Source: CALNYZ01 sp942490945 (lineage in GTDB: Bacteria; Pseudomonadota; Gammaproteobacteria; UBA6429; Thiohalophilaceae). From it: a stretch of 64,000 nt of DNA. Below, piece by piece: positions 1 to 7,878 of the stretch (position 1 is the first letter of the stretch; every line of letters begins with the position of its first letter). The stretch spans positions 620,001-684,000 of the forward strand of contig CALNYZ010000044.1 of assembly GCA_942490945.1 (NCBI GenBank). The letters run 5' to 3'. The position numbers were made by a program, and so were the translations under genes. The notes below the pieces were generated by a model, which worked only from the letters and a program-made list of their open reading frames with translations, was not told the origin of the DNA and ran no database searches.

Positions 1-927
1 ATCTTCAACATATAACAGCGGCAATACATTCAGCAGAGGAACGTGAAATAAATACAACGCAAAAGTTAGTGAGGCCAACCAACGTACCGGTACTTCCATA
101 AAGAATATCACTTTCTTGAAAAACAACACTAATGACTGCGCAAACATAATATGTAAAGTGAACGTTATGGCATCGAAATATTCGCCTGCAAGCGCCCATC
201 TTTTTATATACGGTATGGTAAAACCGATATGATTTTTAAGTATAGGCCCGGCAACAAGCAGCAATAATAATGCAATGATAGAAACAATCGCGGCCAGTTT
301 GCTGGAGCCTAATCTGTTATCATATCGCTGATGAAATTTGTACGTAAAATACCCCATCAGCCACATAGGGAACAAAAACAAAATCGTAGGACCAGCCAGA
401 ATTGCAAAAAACAGAATCAACACAATTCGTTTTGTACCCCGAAAATAAAAACTGGCAGCGAAAATACAATAGTAAAACACTTCAAAAGAGAGCGACCAAA
501 ACGGTCCATTTAATCCGGGTGTCAGTTCAAGTGTCCATATATATTGCAAATTAAACAGTGTCATCACAAAACGCACAACATGATCGGCAAAGGTAAAGTC
601 GCTGATTTGCTTGATCAATGGGCCATTAAAGTACACAGCAATAATTGTACAAATCATTGTTAATAGTAGCGCAGGAAGTATGACTGAATAAAGCCGCGCC
701 AATCTTGCTGTAATATAATCTTCAATTAACTTTTCTTTCGTGTCTGCAACATAGGCAATAACATAACCCGACAAAACGAAAAATATAATGACACCAGCAT
801 ACTTGTAAGACAATGCTTCAAACTGCCACAAGAATCCACCCGTCACACCTGATGCATGACCAAAAAAAACCGCCAGAGCTGCACTAAAACGGACGATATC
901 CAGATAGATTGACAGTTCTTTTTGCAT
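1..927 (-). CDS. Acyltransferase 3 family membrane protein (partial, 3' end off the window)
   Basis: Reading back from an ATG at 925-927, an open frame of 309 codons runs to the window edge without a stop. The N-terminus reads MQKELSIYLDIVRFSAALAV and continues with an FFGHASG segment, the usual start of acyltransferase_3 (OafA-like) proteins, whose conserved early His is likely catalytic. Further on come FFVLSGYVIAY and NGPFWSLSFE, both typical of the family, and many hydrophobic segments (about 8-10 membrane helices expected). The family transfers acetyl or other acyl groups onto exported polysaccharides, lipopolysaccharide or peptidoglycan at the inner membrane; the substrate here cannot be told. 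Family members are usually 330-400 residues, so perhaps 20-90 residues are missing. It is not next to recognisable polysaccharide genes inside the window. Confidence 0.85.
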   Translation of the reverse strand, partial: MQKELSIYLDIVRFSAALAVFFGHASGVTGGFLWQFEALSYKYAGVIIFFVLSGYVIAYVADTKEKLIEDYITARLARLYSVILPALLLTMICTIIAVYFNGPLIKQISDFTFADHVVRFVMTLFNLQYIWTLELTPGLNGPFWSLSFEVFYYCIFAASFYFRGTKRIVLILFFAILAGPTILFLFPMWLMGYFTYKFHQRYDNRLGSSKLAAIVSIIALLLLLVAGPILKNHIGFTIPYIKRWALAGEYFDAITFTLHIMFAQSLVLFFKKVIFFMEVPVRWLASLTFALYLFHVPLLNVLPLLYVED

Positions 928-1152
928 GAAAAATCTCAGATAGATTTGGAATAATTTGTTCAGGACTTTAACACTTTACTTACCAGAAAATAAGACTTTA
1001 GATTAGCAATAGGTCCCTGAAATATGCATGCCCTTCATTAACAAACAGCGTTGTATTTCCTGTTAAAGATTTGCGTCGGGTACCATGTTGTCCAGTCGAA
1101 GAAGAGAGGGAATGTAAACTCAGTGGTGAGTTAACTGGAAAAGGGATAGCTC

Positions 1153-1262
1153 ACCGTCATTCCGCACTTGATGTGGAATCTCACAAAGATTCGTCTTTCC
1201 GGATAACACCTCCGGACACAGATTCGTCATTCCGGAAACACCGGAGGTGTTATCCGGAATCT
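1153..1262. repeat. Palindromic repeat cluster (CGTCATTCCG...CGGAATCT type)
   Basis: Two units sit side by side. At 1153-1182 is a near-palindrome whose arms are ATTCCGC and its imperfect complement GTGGAAT. At 1198-1215 and 1241-1258 lie the two arms of a perfect 18-bp inverted repeat around a 25-nt spacer, TCCGGATAACACCTCCGG and its reverse complement. The 1153-1182 unit matches 2717-2746 in inverted orientation at 29 of 30 positions. Related elements occur at about 2757-2777 and 46055-46122. They look like REP-type extragenic palindromes. Confidence 0.8.
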
Positions 1263-1303
1263 GGTTTTATATATATGAGTTTTCTCGTGCTCACCCGAGC
1301 ACG

Positions 1304-1351
1304 AATAACTTTCTTTTGCATGCCCAAAAGAAAGTAACCAAAGAAAAAGGC
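1304..1351. repeat. Left arm of a 48-bp imperfect inverted repeat
   Basis: This segment contains ACTTTCTTTTGCATGCCC and then AAGAAAGTAACCAAAG. It is matched in reverse complement by 2630-2677 at 37 of 48 positions by hand alignment. The two arms bracket the Abi_C remnant and lie inside the outer pair 1153-1182/2717-2746. Confidence 0.75.
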
Positions 1352-1690
1352 TCCCGTGACCCCGCCGGACTAACATCCGGTACCCTCGTCAGTTTTCGTG
1401 AAACAGGCGGCTGTTTGCTGCTCTCGCACATCCATGTGCTTCACAGCATAAATACATCCATGTATAAAACTAGCGCGAGAACATTTGTGCAGGGATGCAC
1501 TTATGTCACGAAGGCCATGGATGGCCGAGAGTGACGTGCTCGCCTTTGATCCTGTCTCACTCAACTTCCTCGGCTCGGCCAAACGGGATAATTATTAGTT
1601 CCGATAGCTAAGTAAGTTGGTTTAAGTAACGAAACAAAAAAAATGTGGGAGGATGTTGGGCTTCATACTTAATCCCAATCTACGTGTCTT

Positions 1691-2449
1691 CTAACTCTTA
1701 TTTACGTCATACGTTTCTAGAAGAAACAAAGCCATAGTACCTGCTAGATTTACGGCTAATTCAGCGTGTCTTGGAGATGGTTTTACATTATTTTTACCTT
1801 TACCATGTGCATCTCCCAAGCGATTTCTTAGCGAACCCAGACCGTTTACGATACCTGAACAGCCACCGAGTATCTGTTTAAATACATCTTCTGTATGTTG
1901 TGATGGTGACAGCTTGAGCTCTTTTGCTGTCTTTTTATATAGCTCAGACAAATCAGTTTTATTGCTATCGAATTCAACACCTTTTGCCTCAAGGATGTGT
2001 TTGCACGTACTTTCAAGAATTGTTCTTGAAAGCGTTATCGCTCCTTCAGGATCTGTAGTCTTTCTTTCCAATGCTTTTGACCATGCTGCATGAATTCCAT
2101 TTTCATCAAATTTTTCTAAAAATTCTGTAATTGTTTTTTCTGCAGGAAATGAAAGTTTAGATTCAAGGAAATCTAAAAGTGGGCTTAATTCTTTCCAAAT
2201 AAAGTTTCGTCGATCTGCATATGTACCAAATTCATATTTTATAAACTGCCAAAATTGTGACAGATCACGGTTTGTTCTTATCCATTTAGGGAGTAATGAT
2301 TTGGTTGTGGAATTGTCCAAAAAATACTGTCAAATTTGCTTGTAATGAACATTTTCACCCACACCACCAGTTGCATGAGTAATTAAAGTGTTTTGTAAAT
2401 ACTCAGCAATTTCAAGGTCAGATTCTAAATGTTCAAGCCCAATAATCAT
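1691..2449 (-). pseudogene. Abi_C family (abortive infection C-terminal domain) protein, interrupted by one in-frame TGA
   Basis: The 209-codon downstream frame (TTG at 2320 to 1691) carries an Abi_C-like C-terminal region: LSRTILESTCKHIL near residue 97, then LGSLRNRLGDAHGKG near residue 162, then an Ala/Leu-rich end. Reading upstream in the same frame, an ATG at 2447-2449 opens 39 good codons (MIIGLEHLESDLEIAEYLQN...), then TGA at 2330-2332, then QYFLDNSTTK. The stop falls where family members, as I remember them, have Arg; CGA to TGA is one substitution. I read this as one gene of about 252 residues broken by a nonsense codon. A shorter protein might still start at the TTG. Abi_C proteins are linked to phage defence; function here is inference. 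It sits inside nested inverted repeats. Confidence 0.75.
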
Positions 2450-2487
2450 TTTCTTGCCGTTTATGTGTTTGAAGATATTTTACCCTT

Positions 2488-2624
2488 TGCACGCAGGACA
2501 GGGGATTTATTTTTCGGAATATATTCAGGTGAGGCAGGGAAGCCGAACTGGAGGATGACGGCACAGGGATGTGTCGTCAGACGACCACAAATGAAAAATA
2601 AATTTCATGTCCGGTTTGCGTGCA
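2488..2624. repeat. Inverted-repeat pair downstream of the inner cassette
   Basis: The arm at 2488-2515 (TGCACGCAGGACA, then ATTTATTTTTC) matches the reverse complement of 2593-2624 at 25 of 28 positions with one 4-nt gap. About 77 nt lie between the arms. The whole unit could fold into a long imperfect hairpin or be a small miniature element. No open frame inside it is convincing. Confidence 0.6.
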
Positions 2625-2629
2625 GGGGT

Positions 2630-2677
2630 GCCCTTCTTTTTGGTTACTTTTTCTTGGACACGCAAGAAAAAGTCACT
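2630..2677. repeat. Right arm of the 48-bp imperfect inverted repeat
   Basis: Reverse-complement partner of 1304-1351 (37 of 48 positions), including CTTTTTGGTTACTTTTTCTT. It is followed immediately by a GC-rich short palindrome (CTCGCGCCGGGTGGCGCGA). Confidence 0.75.
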
Positions 2678-2716
2678 CGCGCCGGGTGGCGCGAAAAATA
2701 CCTTTTAAATAAATGA

Positions 2717-2777
2717 GAGATTCCGCATCAAGTGCGGAATGACGGTTACTTTTTTATTTCCGTTTATACGGGAATGA
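2717..2777. repeat. Outer inverted-repeat arm and an adjacent palindrome
   Basis: Positions 2717-2746 read GAGATTCCGCATCAAGTGCG and on to ACGGT, the reverse complement of 1153-1182 with a single mismatch. The loop sequence is also inverted, so the two copies truly face each other and do not match only because they are palindromic. A second short palindrome with TTCCGT and ACGGGAATGAC follows at 2757-2777, abutting the end of the malic enzyme gene. Confidence 0.8.
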
Positions 2778-4109
2778 CTAACGCATCCACTTCAACACCC
2801 GCGCCACCATGGACCTGGGTTTGGGGCGTAACCATTTTTCCAACATCCCGGAGTTATCATCAGGATAATGCGAAGGGTAGGGCATGCGTGCCACTTCGCT
2901 ATCTACTGCGGCACGTGCAACTGCGGGGGGAATATATAGCACCAGCCGTGGATCAAACGGTTTGGGAATGATGTACTCGGGACCAAAATCCAGATGCTTG
3001 GTGTGATAAGCGTCTAACACTTCCGCCGGTGCCGGTGTTTGTGCCAGTCGCGCAAGGGCATGCACGGCGGCTATTTCCATTTCGCTATTAATGCAGCTGG
3101 CCTGCACGTCGAGCGCACCACGAAATATAAATGGAAACCCCAGCACATTATTAATTTGATTCGGATAATCACTGCGACCCGTGGCCATGATCAAATCACT
3201 ACGTACCGCGTTGGCGACATCGGGCATGATTTCCGGGGTCGGGTTGGATAAGGCAAACACAATCGGCTTGGCATGCATACTTCTTATATGTTCGGCTTTC
3301 ACCAGATCAGGACCGGACACACCGACAAAAATATCGGCATCATTCATCGCATCTTCCAGCGTGCGTGCATCAGTCTCGATTGCGAACTCCTGCTTGTATG
3401 GATTTAAATCATCTCGTTGGTAATGAATCACGCCCTTGCGGTCCAGCATAAAAATAGATGCGGGGTCGGCGCCGAGGTTTTTTAACAGTTTCATCGAGGC
3501 GATAGCTGCGGAACCGGCACCGAGGCAAACAATTTTCGCGTTCTCGAGTTTTTTACCCTGTACTTGCAAGGCATTTAACAGGCCGGCCGCGATGATGATC
3601 GCAGTACCGTGCTGGTCGTCATGGAACACGGGAATATCAAGGCGTGCTTTTAAAGCGGTTTCGATTTCAAAACAGGCCGGTGCAGCGATGTCTTCGAGAT
3701 TGATACCACCGAAGGTAGGCGCGATGTTGACAACGGTTTCGATAAAGGCTTCAGTGGATGGCGCGTTGACTTCAATATCAAATACATCGATGTTGGCGAA
3801 TTTTTTAAATAACACGGCCTTGCCTTCCATGACCGGTTTGCCTGCCAGGGCGCCGACATTGCCAAGACCCAGTACCGCAGTGCCATCGGTAATGACCGCT
3901 ACCAGGTTGCCCTTGCCGGTATATTTATATGCATTTGCTGGATCATTGGCAATGGCGCGAACTGGCTCCGCCACGCCGGGCGTATATGCAAGCGACAAGT
4001 CTTCCTGCGAAGCACAGGGCTTGGTAATGGCCGTGGCGATTTTGCCGGGCACAGGCGCAGCATGGTAAATCAGCGCAGCTTGCGCAATGTCTTTTTTTTC
4101 GGTTGTCAT
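2778..4109 (-). CDS. Malic enzyme (malate dehydrogenase, oxaloacetate-decarboxylating), short form
   Basis: 443 residues. It converts malate to pyruvate and CO2 while reducing NAD(P), linking the TCA cycle to gluconeogenesis and NADPH supply. The sequence shows LAYTPGVAEPVR near residue 40, ITDGTAVLGLGNVG near 74, the metal-binding FHDDQHGTA near 161 and a Rossmann motif CLGAGSAAIA near 195. It matches the catalytic half of MaeB-type enzymes but lacks the C-terminal phosphotransacetylase-like domain that makes MaeB about 760 residues long. The ATG lies only 4 nt after the stop of the upstream M48 peptidase gene, so the two are probably co-transcribed. Cofactor preference (NAD or NADP) is not readable with confidence. 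Confidence 0.93.
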   Translation of the reverse strand: MTTEKKDIAQAALIYHAAPVPGKIATAITKPCASQEDLSLAYTPGVAEPVRAIANDPANAYKYTGKGNLVAVITDGTAVLGLGNVGALAGKPVMEGKAVLFKKFANIDVFDIEVNAPSTEAFIETVVNIAPTFGGINLEDIAAPACFEIETALKARLDIPVFHDDQHGTAIIIAAGLLNALQVQGKKLENAKIVCLGAGSAAIASMKLLKNLGADPASIFMLDRKGVIHYQRDDLNPYKQEFAIETDARTLEDAMNDADIFVGVSGPDLVKAEHIRSMHAKPIVFALSNPTPEIMPDVANAVRSDLIMATGRSDYPNQINNVLGFPFIFRGALDVQASCINSEMEIAAVHALARLAQTPAPAEVLDAYHTKHLDFGPEYIIPKPFDPRLVLYIPPAVARAAVDSEVARMPYPSHYPDDNSGMLEKWLRPKPRSMVARVLKWMR

Positions 4110-4113
4110 GGTG

Positions 4114-5568
4114 TCACTTTACAAGTTTGATCAGTTGGCCCGGCATTGGCTCATCACTGGGATAGTCAGCATTGAGTAATCGGAGTTGTTCGGCGGCATA
4201 CTTCTTGATTGCGGCCTGTCTAGCAAGTGTAGCATAACGTGTATTGGCACTTGCCTTGATAATCTTTAATCGTAATGCGCGGGCATCATTACGCTCTTTT
4301 GCTGTCAAGGCATGCACGCTATGAAAGGTTTTGTCGAAATGTGCCTTCAACGCACCCGCATCGGTTTTTGCTGCAGCAACAAAATAATACGCCTGCTTGT
4401 TTTTGTGTATCAGGCCAATGTAACAGTCGCGCTGCCCAAACGGTGTTTTCAGGTTCGCGATGGCCGTCATTCCTGTGAAGCCGGATACGGTAGTTGCTTG
4501 AGCTTGCTGTAATTGGGAGACCTTAAAAAAATCTTTCAGCTGTTGCTGTTGTGAACCTGCCTTCACAGTCTCGGTCCAGATTTGTATAAAGGCCGTTTGC
4601 TGTGGCGCGACAGCTTGCAAGGTGGTCGGCAGGTTGTTCACGTCCCAGTTATCCGGGAAACGGATTGCCACATCCAGATCACGGTGATAAAACGCATTGC
4701 CGCGCAGTATGCCCTGTGCTTCACTGTTGCCATATACCACGTTATCGAGTGACCTGATAAAGGTGTTTTTATTTAACACAGCGTTCGGTTGTTGCAGAGG
4801 TGTCGCTTTTTTCACAACTTGCTGCAGGCGGGTATCGTTATCCGGATGGGTTGAAAACAGGCCATGATAACTCGCGGGTTGCTTGCCTTCGCTACCGGCA
4901 ATTTGCTTGGCAAAGGTTTCCTGATTTTTCAGTACCCTTACCACATCAATCATGGCAGCGGCCTGATAGCCACTGCGCGCCAGATACTCTGCGCCCAGGC
5001 CATCGGCTTGCAATTCGTGCTCACGACCGTAGCCACGCAAAAGCGCCGTACCGAGCACGTTCAGAACATTTTGTGCATCGGCATTGCGTAACTCGGGCAC
5101 GAACAGGGCACCAAGGGTAAACCCAAGTTGCGTCGCCATAGCGGCACTGTACTGACGTACACCATGTCGCGCGGTGACATGGCCTATCTCGTGACCAATA
5201 ACGGCAGCCAGTTCAGCCTCGGAATTTAAATAGGCCATGATACCGCGGGTGATATAGACATAACCGCCCGGCAGGGCGAAGGCATTTATTTCCGCTGAAT
5301 CGAGCAGGGTAAAGGTAAATCTCAGCTGGCCGCGATGACTGTGCGTTGCCAGTTTCTGGCCTATACGATCCACATAGGCTTGTAACTTCTTGTCCGGATA
5401 GATGCCGTACTGTTTCAAAATATCCTGATGAGCCTTTTTACCCAGTTGAATCTCGTCCTGCTCGCTGAGCATGACAAAATCCTGCCCGCCACTGACCGGG
5501 TTCTTTGCGCAACCACTCAGTTGCAACAGGCTGACTAAAACAAGTAAAGTGAGTTGAAATGTTCGCAT
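4114..5568 (-). CDS. M48 family metallopeptidase lipoprotein (BepA/LoiP-like)
   Basis: 484 residues from the ATG at 5568. I prefer this start to a GTG 9 nt upstream because an AGGTG element sits 6 nt before it. A lipoprotein signal ends in LQLSGC (lipidated Cys about residue 20). The zinc-protease motif HEIGH is at about 126-130, and the third zinc ligand is expected in the HELQADGLGAEYLARSGY segment. This architecture is that of periplasmic M48 proteases that survey outer-membrane protein assembly. The C-terminal third is a family-variable extension with a lipoprotein-like fold; I see no clear TPR units. It is the first gene of a probable pair with malic enzyme and diverges from the phospholipase-like gene. 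Confidence 0.88.
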   Translation of the reverse strand: MRTFQLTLLVLVSLLQLSGCAKNPVSGGQDFVMLSEQDEIQLGKKAHQDILKQYGIYPDKKLQAYVDRIGQKLATHSHRGQLRFTFTLLDSAEINAFALPGGYVYITRGIMAYLNSEAELAAVIGHEIGHVTARHGVRQYSAAMATQLGFTLGALFVPELRNADAQNVLNVLGTALLRGYGREHELQADGLGAEYLARSGYQAAAMIDVVRVLKNQETFAKQIAGSEGKQPASYHGLFSTHPDNDTRLQQVVKKATPLQQPNAVLNKNTFIRSLDNVVYGNSEAQGILRGNAFYHRDLDVAIRFPDNWDVNNLPTTLQAVAPQQTAFIQIWTETVKAGSQQQQLKDFFKVSQLQQAQATTVSGFTGMTAIANLKTPFGQRDCYIGLIHKNKQAYYFVAAAKTDAGALKAHFDKTFHSVHALTAKERNDARALRLKIIKASANTRYATLARQAAIKKYAAEQLRLLNADYPSDEPMPGQLIKLVK

Positions 5569-5626
5569 TGGCTGCACCTGGATTTATTTATGACAACTAT
5601 AATTCTGCGTTCAGTATAAACGCTTA

Positions 5627-6229
5627 ATGAATTCTGTAATGAAAATCATATCATTCATACGGCAACGATATAACTGCCATACACAAAGTGTTGTTCTCAT
5701 GTGCTGTGCCCTGGCTTGCATTACTACTGATACACATGCCGAGTCAATTAGCACAGCCTCGCACAGCGACCACCGCCTGGAAGGTCATGCCATGCAGGCA
5801 CTTGCAGCAAGCAAACAACAAGCAACGATTAAACCCTTCAGTACAGATGGCTGCAGTGGGGGCTTATCTTACGCCTGGGAACAGCTGGCCAGTACCATAC
5901 CTGCCTTCAGGAAAAAATTTGGCAGCAACCCGGTTTACGAATCCTGTTGCGTTGCCCATGACAAGGCCTATTGGCAGGGTGATACAGTTGACGGCTATAA
6001 CAAACGACGGCTTGCTGACATGGAATTAAAAAATTGTGTCGTCGCCGTAGGCGAGACCCGGCGCGAGCAACTCAGTCGTGAACTTAAAATTTCCCCCGGG
6101 CTGATCGACACAAGTTTTAAATATACCGCTAACATGATGTATTACATTGTCCGTCTCGGCGGTGCACCGTGTAATTTTATGCCATGGCGATGGGGATATG
6201 GTTGGCCACAATGTTTCGCATTTGAGTAG
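5627..6229 (+). CDS. Secreted phospholipase A2-like protein
   Basis: 200 residues. A hydrophobic stretch near residues 20-35 ends in THAES and looks like a signal peptide, so the protein is probably exported. The mature part has DGCSGGLSYAWE near residue 75 and ESCCVAHDKAYWQG near 104. The CCxxHD motif is the catalytic His-Asp signature of phospholipases A2, and the Gly-rich segment before it may be the calcium loop. Several more Cys (KNCVVAVG, GAPCNF, WPQCF) suggest disulfides. It would hydrolyse the sn-2 acyl chain of phospholipids, but the activity is inferred. The start could be 5627 or the ATG at 5639; neither has a good ribosome-binding site. Confidence 0.7.
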   Translation: MNSVMKIISFIRQRYNCHTQSVVLMCCALACITTDTHAESISTASHSDHRLEGHAMQALAASKQQATIKPFSTDGCSGGLSYAWEQLASTIPAFRKKFGSNPVYESCCVAHDKAYWQGDTVDGYNKRRLADMELKNCVVAVGETRREQLSRELKISPGLIDTSFKYTANMMYYIVRLGGAPCNFMPWRWGYGWPQCFAFE

Positions 6230-6440
6230 CCATGACAAGTACACCATTCATAGATGTGACGGCTGTCACAATGATAATTCAATGAAGTTTTTAACCGGAT
6301 TTACCGATGGTTAACATCGAAAAATATCGCTGGTAATAACCCACGTACACTACTAAATTTGCCTCACTCCTGTTTAAGGGTAAACCACCTGTTGAAGGTA
6401 ATTAAAAAATCTGTTCAGTATCTATCAAGGAAATAATCTC

Positions 6441-6659
6441 ATGAATAAAATTAAATTCGCCGCTTACTCAATGATCGTAGCTTTAGGCTTAGGTCTGTCT
6501 GCTATGAACATCGCTTCTGCTGCTGCTCCAGCTGCTGCCAAACCAGTTAGCTGCAAACAAGAAGCTAAAGAAAAAGGCATTAAAGACACGAAAGAAGCTT
6601 CTACATACGTTAAAAAGTGCAAGAAAGAACGCGCTGCTGCAAAGAAACAAGCTAAATAA
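6441..6659 (+). CDS. PsiF-repeat-like small periplasmic protein
   Basis: 72 residues. An AAGGAA element precedes the ATG. Residues 1-27 (MNKIKFAAYSMIVALGLGLS, then NIASA) form a clear signal peptide. The mature part is small and basic with two Cys (SCKQEAKEKG and VKKCKKE) spaced as in PsiF repeats, a family named for a phosphate-starvation-inducible protein of E. coli with unknown biochemical role. The gene stands alone with about 210 nt of upstream non-coding DNA, and is followed by a strong terminator, so it is probably its own transcript. Its Ala and Lys codon use is very uniform (GCT, AAA), as in well-expressed genes. Confidence 0.7.
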   Translation: MNKIKFAAYSMIVALGLGLSAMNIASAAAPAAAKPVSCKQEAKEKGIKDTKEASTYVKKCKKERAAAKKQAK

Positions 6660-6686
6660 TAGCGCAAGCTGATATATAGCAAACAA

Positions 6687-6716
6687 AGCCTCGCTAGCAA
6701 TAGCGGGGCTTTTTTA
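6687..6716. terminator. Rho-independent terminator shared by convergent genes
   Basis: AAGCCTCGCT and AGCGGGGCTT form the stem around a short loop, followed on the plus strand by a run of T. It ends the PsiF-like transcript. The thermonuclease stop codon overlaps its edge, so the reverse strand may use it too, with a weaker T-tract. Confidence 0.85.
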
Positions 6717-7520
6717 TTGGCGTTTTAACATGTCGTCATTTGTCACCGTCATGCGTAACTCTTTCCTTTTACGACTGTTAACCGGATACAACCAGCCTCT
6801 TGCTTCAACATTCTTGCCCAGCAAAGCAGTCACGCTGAAATTAAAATTTCTGGTGTATTTGTGTGGCACGCGAATCGCTACCGCCGGATGACCCGTGCTA
6901 TCAAGTTGCAACCAGAAAGCCTGACGGCTCTTGCCTACCCGAATGACCTTGCCCTTGACGAGATAAAAACCACGCGTCGACCAGGTTAGTCTGCGCGCTT
7001 CTACAGGTAAATAGCGTGGCAGTTTCCATACACCACGACGATGTTGGCGCGCATCATTATCCTGCGCAAAATAACAGGCACTATTCCAGTTGTTCGGCGC
7101 GATATTGACGGCCTGCCCATAGCCATGTCGGGCGAGTAAGGCGGATAAACTGTTGCCGTCGGCAAGAAACACGTGCGCGAGCATACGCCCATACTTGTCA
7201 TGACGTTGCTCATCAAATCGTAGATTGATTTGCGGTTGTTTATCTATTTGATCCTGCACAAACTGCGTCGCGGTAACAGCGAGCGGCTCTGCTGGCCGTT
7301 CCTCATGCGCCAGTTCCGGAGTATTAATACCAATCACTCGCAGCTTGCGGCCGTCACTCAGGAGCAAGGTATCACCGTCAACGACCTTGCCGACCTGTAC
7401 CTGTTCTTCAATTCTGTCCGTCGGGCACAAGGCCGCCTGTGCAGCCGACGGCAGGGCAAATACCGCAAGCATTAAGCCTAAAGGATAAATGGCTGTAAGC
7501 AATACTTTTCTGACGCCCAC
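6714..7520 (-). CDS. Secreted thermonuclease family protein (SNase domain)
   Basis: 268 residues from a GTG at 7518-7520. Residues 1-29 (VGVRKVLLTAIYPLGLMLAV, then FALPSAAQA) make a typical signal peptide. The nuclease domain shows GKVVDGDTLLL, LRVIGINTPE and HDKYGRMLAHVF, the family's calcium and catalytic Asp/Arg/Glu segments; a second, beta-rich domain of about 100 residues follows. It should cut DNA or RNA outside the cytoplasm. The frame stays open far upstream through a 48-bp tandem repeat and the rpmE terminator, but a signal peptide is only formed if translation starts at or near 7520. Each repeat unit carries the same GTG in frame, so starts in the repeat cannot be excluded. Confidence 0.85.
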   Translation of the reverse strand: MGVRKVLLTAIYPLGLMLAVFALPSAAQAALCPTDRIEEQVQVGKVVDGDTLLLSDGRKLRVIGINTPELAHEERPAEPLAVTATQFVQDQIDKQPQINLRFDEQRHDKYGRMLAHVFLADGNSLSALLARHGYGQAVNIAPNNWNSACYFAQDNDARQHRRGVWKLPRYLPVEARRLTWSTRGFYLVKGKVIRVGKSRQAFWLQLDSTGHPAVAIRVPHKYTRNFNFSVTALLGKNVEARGWLYPVNSRKRKELRMTVTNDDMLKRQ

Positions 7521-7810
7521 CAACCCTGCTGGATAAGTGGCAGTAGGAAATAAATTTCTGACGCCCACCAACCCTGCTGGATAAGTGGCAGTAGGAAATA
7601 AATTTCTGACGCCCACCAACCCTGCTGGATAAGTGGCAGTAGGAAATAAATTTCTGACGCCCACCAACCCTGCTGGATAAGTGGCAGTAGGAAATAAATT
7701 TCTGACGCCCACTAACCCTGCTGGATAAGTGGCAGTAGGAAATAAATTTCTGACGCCCACTAACCCTGCTGGATAAGTGGCAGTAGGAAATAAATTTCTG
7801 ACGCCCACTA
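7507..7810 (-). repeat. 48-bp tandem repeat, 6 full copies plus 16 bp
   Basis: Full units start at 7507, 7555, 7603, 7651, 7699 and 7747; a partial seventh runs 7795-7810. Units are almost identical: the first four have CCCACCAACC and the later ones CCCACTAACC. The period is exactly 16 codons, and on the minus strand each unit reads VGVRNLFPTATYPAGL in frame with the thermonuclease. The first codons of the thermonuclease (VGVRKVLLTAIYPLGL) are a diverged version of the same unit, so the array seems to have grown by duplication of the gene's own 5' end. It lies between the rpmE terminator and the nuclease gene. Confidence 0.95.
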
Positions 7811-7835
7811 AAAAAGCGCTCTGAAAGAGCGCTTT
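7809..7835 (-). terminator. rpmE terminator
   Basis: A 10-bp perfect stem (AAAGCGCTCT / AGAGCGCTTT, loop of 3) at 7813-7835, followed on the minus strand by a run of six T. It lies about 45 nt after the rpmE stop and just before the tandem repeat, so the nuclease gene is probably insulated from rpmE transcription. Confidence 0.9.
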
Positions 7836-7878
7836 ATTTACACACCGGATGTAATGACCCAGCATGGACTTGATGGGG

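Larger units (their letters stand above)
928..1690. other. Repeat-rich intergenic stretch without a credible gene
   Basis: No credible gene lies between the acyltransferase start and the Abi_C remnant. Two short overlapping open frames here fall on repeats and have no protein-like features. The stretch holds a palindromic cluster (1153-1262), one arm of an inverted repeat (1304-1351), and a low-complexity part (about 1420-1540) with several CATCCATG/CATGGATG words. It resembles the dispersed non-coding repeat units common in gammaproteobacterial chromosomes. The promoter for the acyltransferase presumably lies at about 930-1030, but I see no clear consensus. Confidence 0.6.

Noticed and set aside
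1071..1582. Short ORFs in the repeat-rich stretch
   Set aside because: They translate repeat units (for example HSALDVESHKDSS, QKKVTKEKG), common spurious proteins with no domain.
2429..2971. Short plus-strand ORFs between the Abi_C remnant and malic enzyme
   Set aside because: They cover inverted repeats and the antisense of malic enzyme; no protein signature or ribosome-binding site.
3436..4068. 210-residue ORF antisense to malic enzyme
   Set aside because: Composition (Ser, Ala and Thr runs) is that of a shadow frame; the malic enzyme frame has full family motifs.
7507..7810. CRISPR array
   Set aside because: Units are contiguous 48-bp copies with no unique spacers, and the period is a multiple of three inside an open frame.
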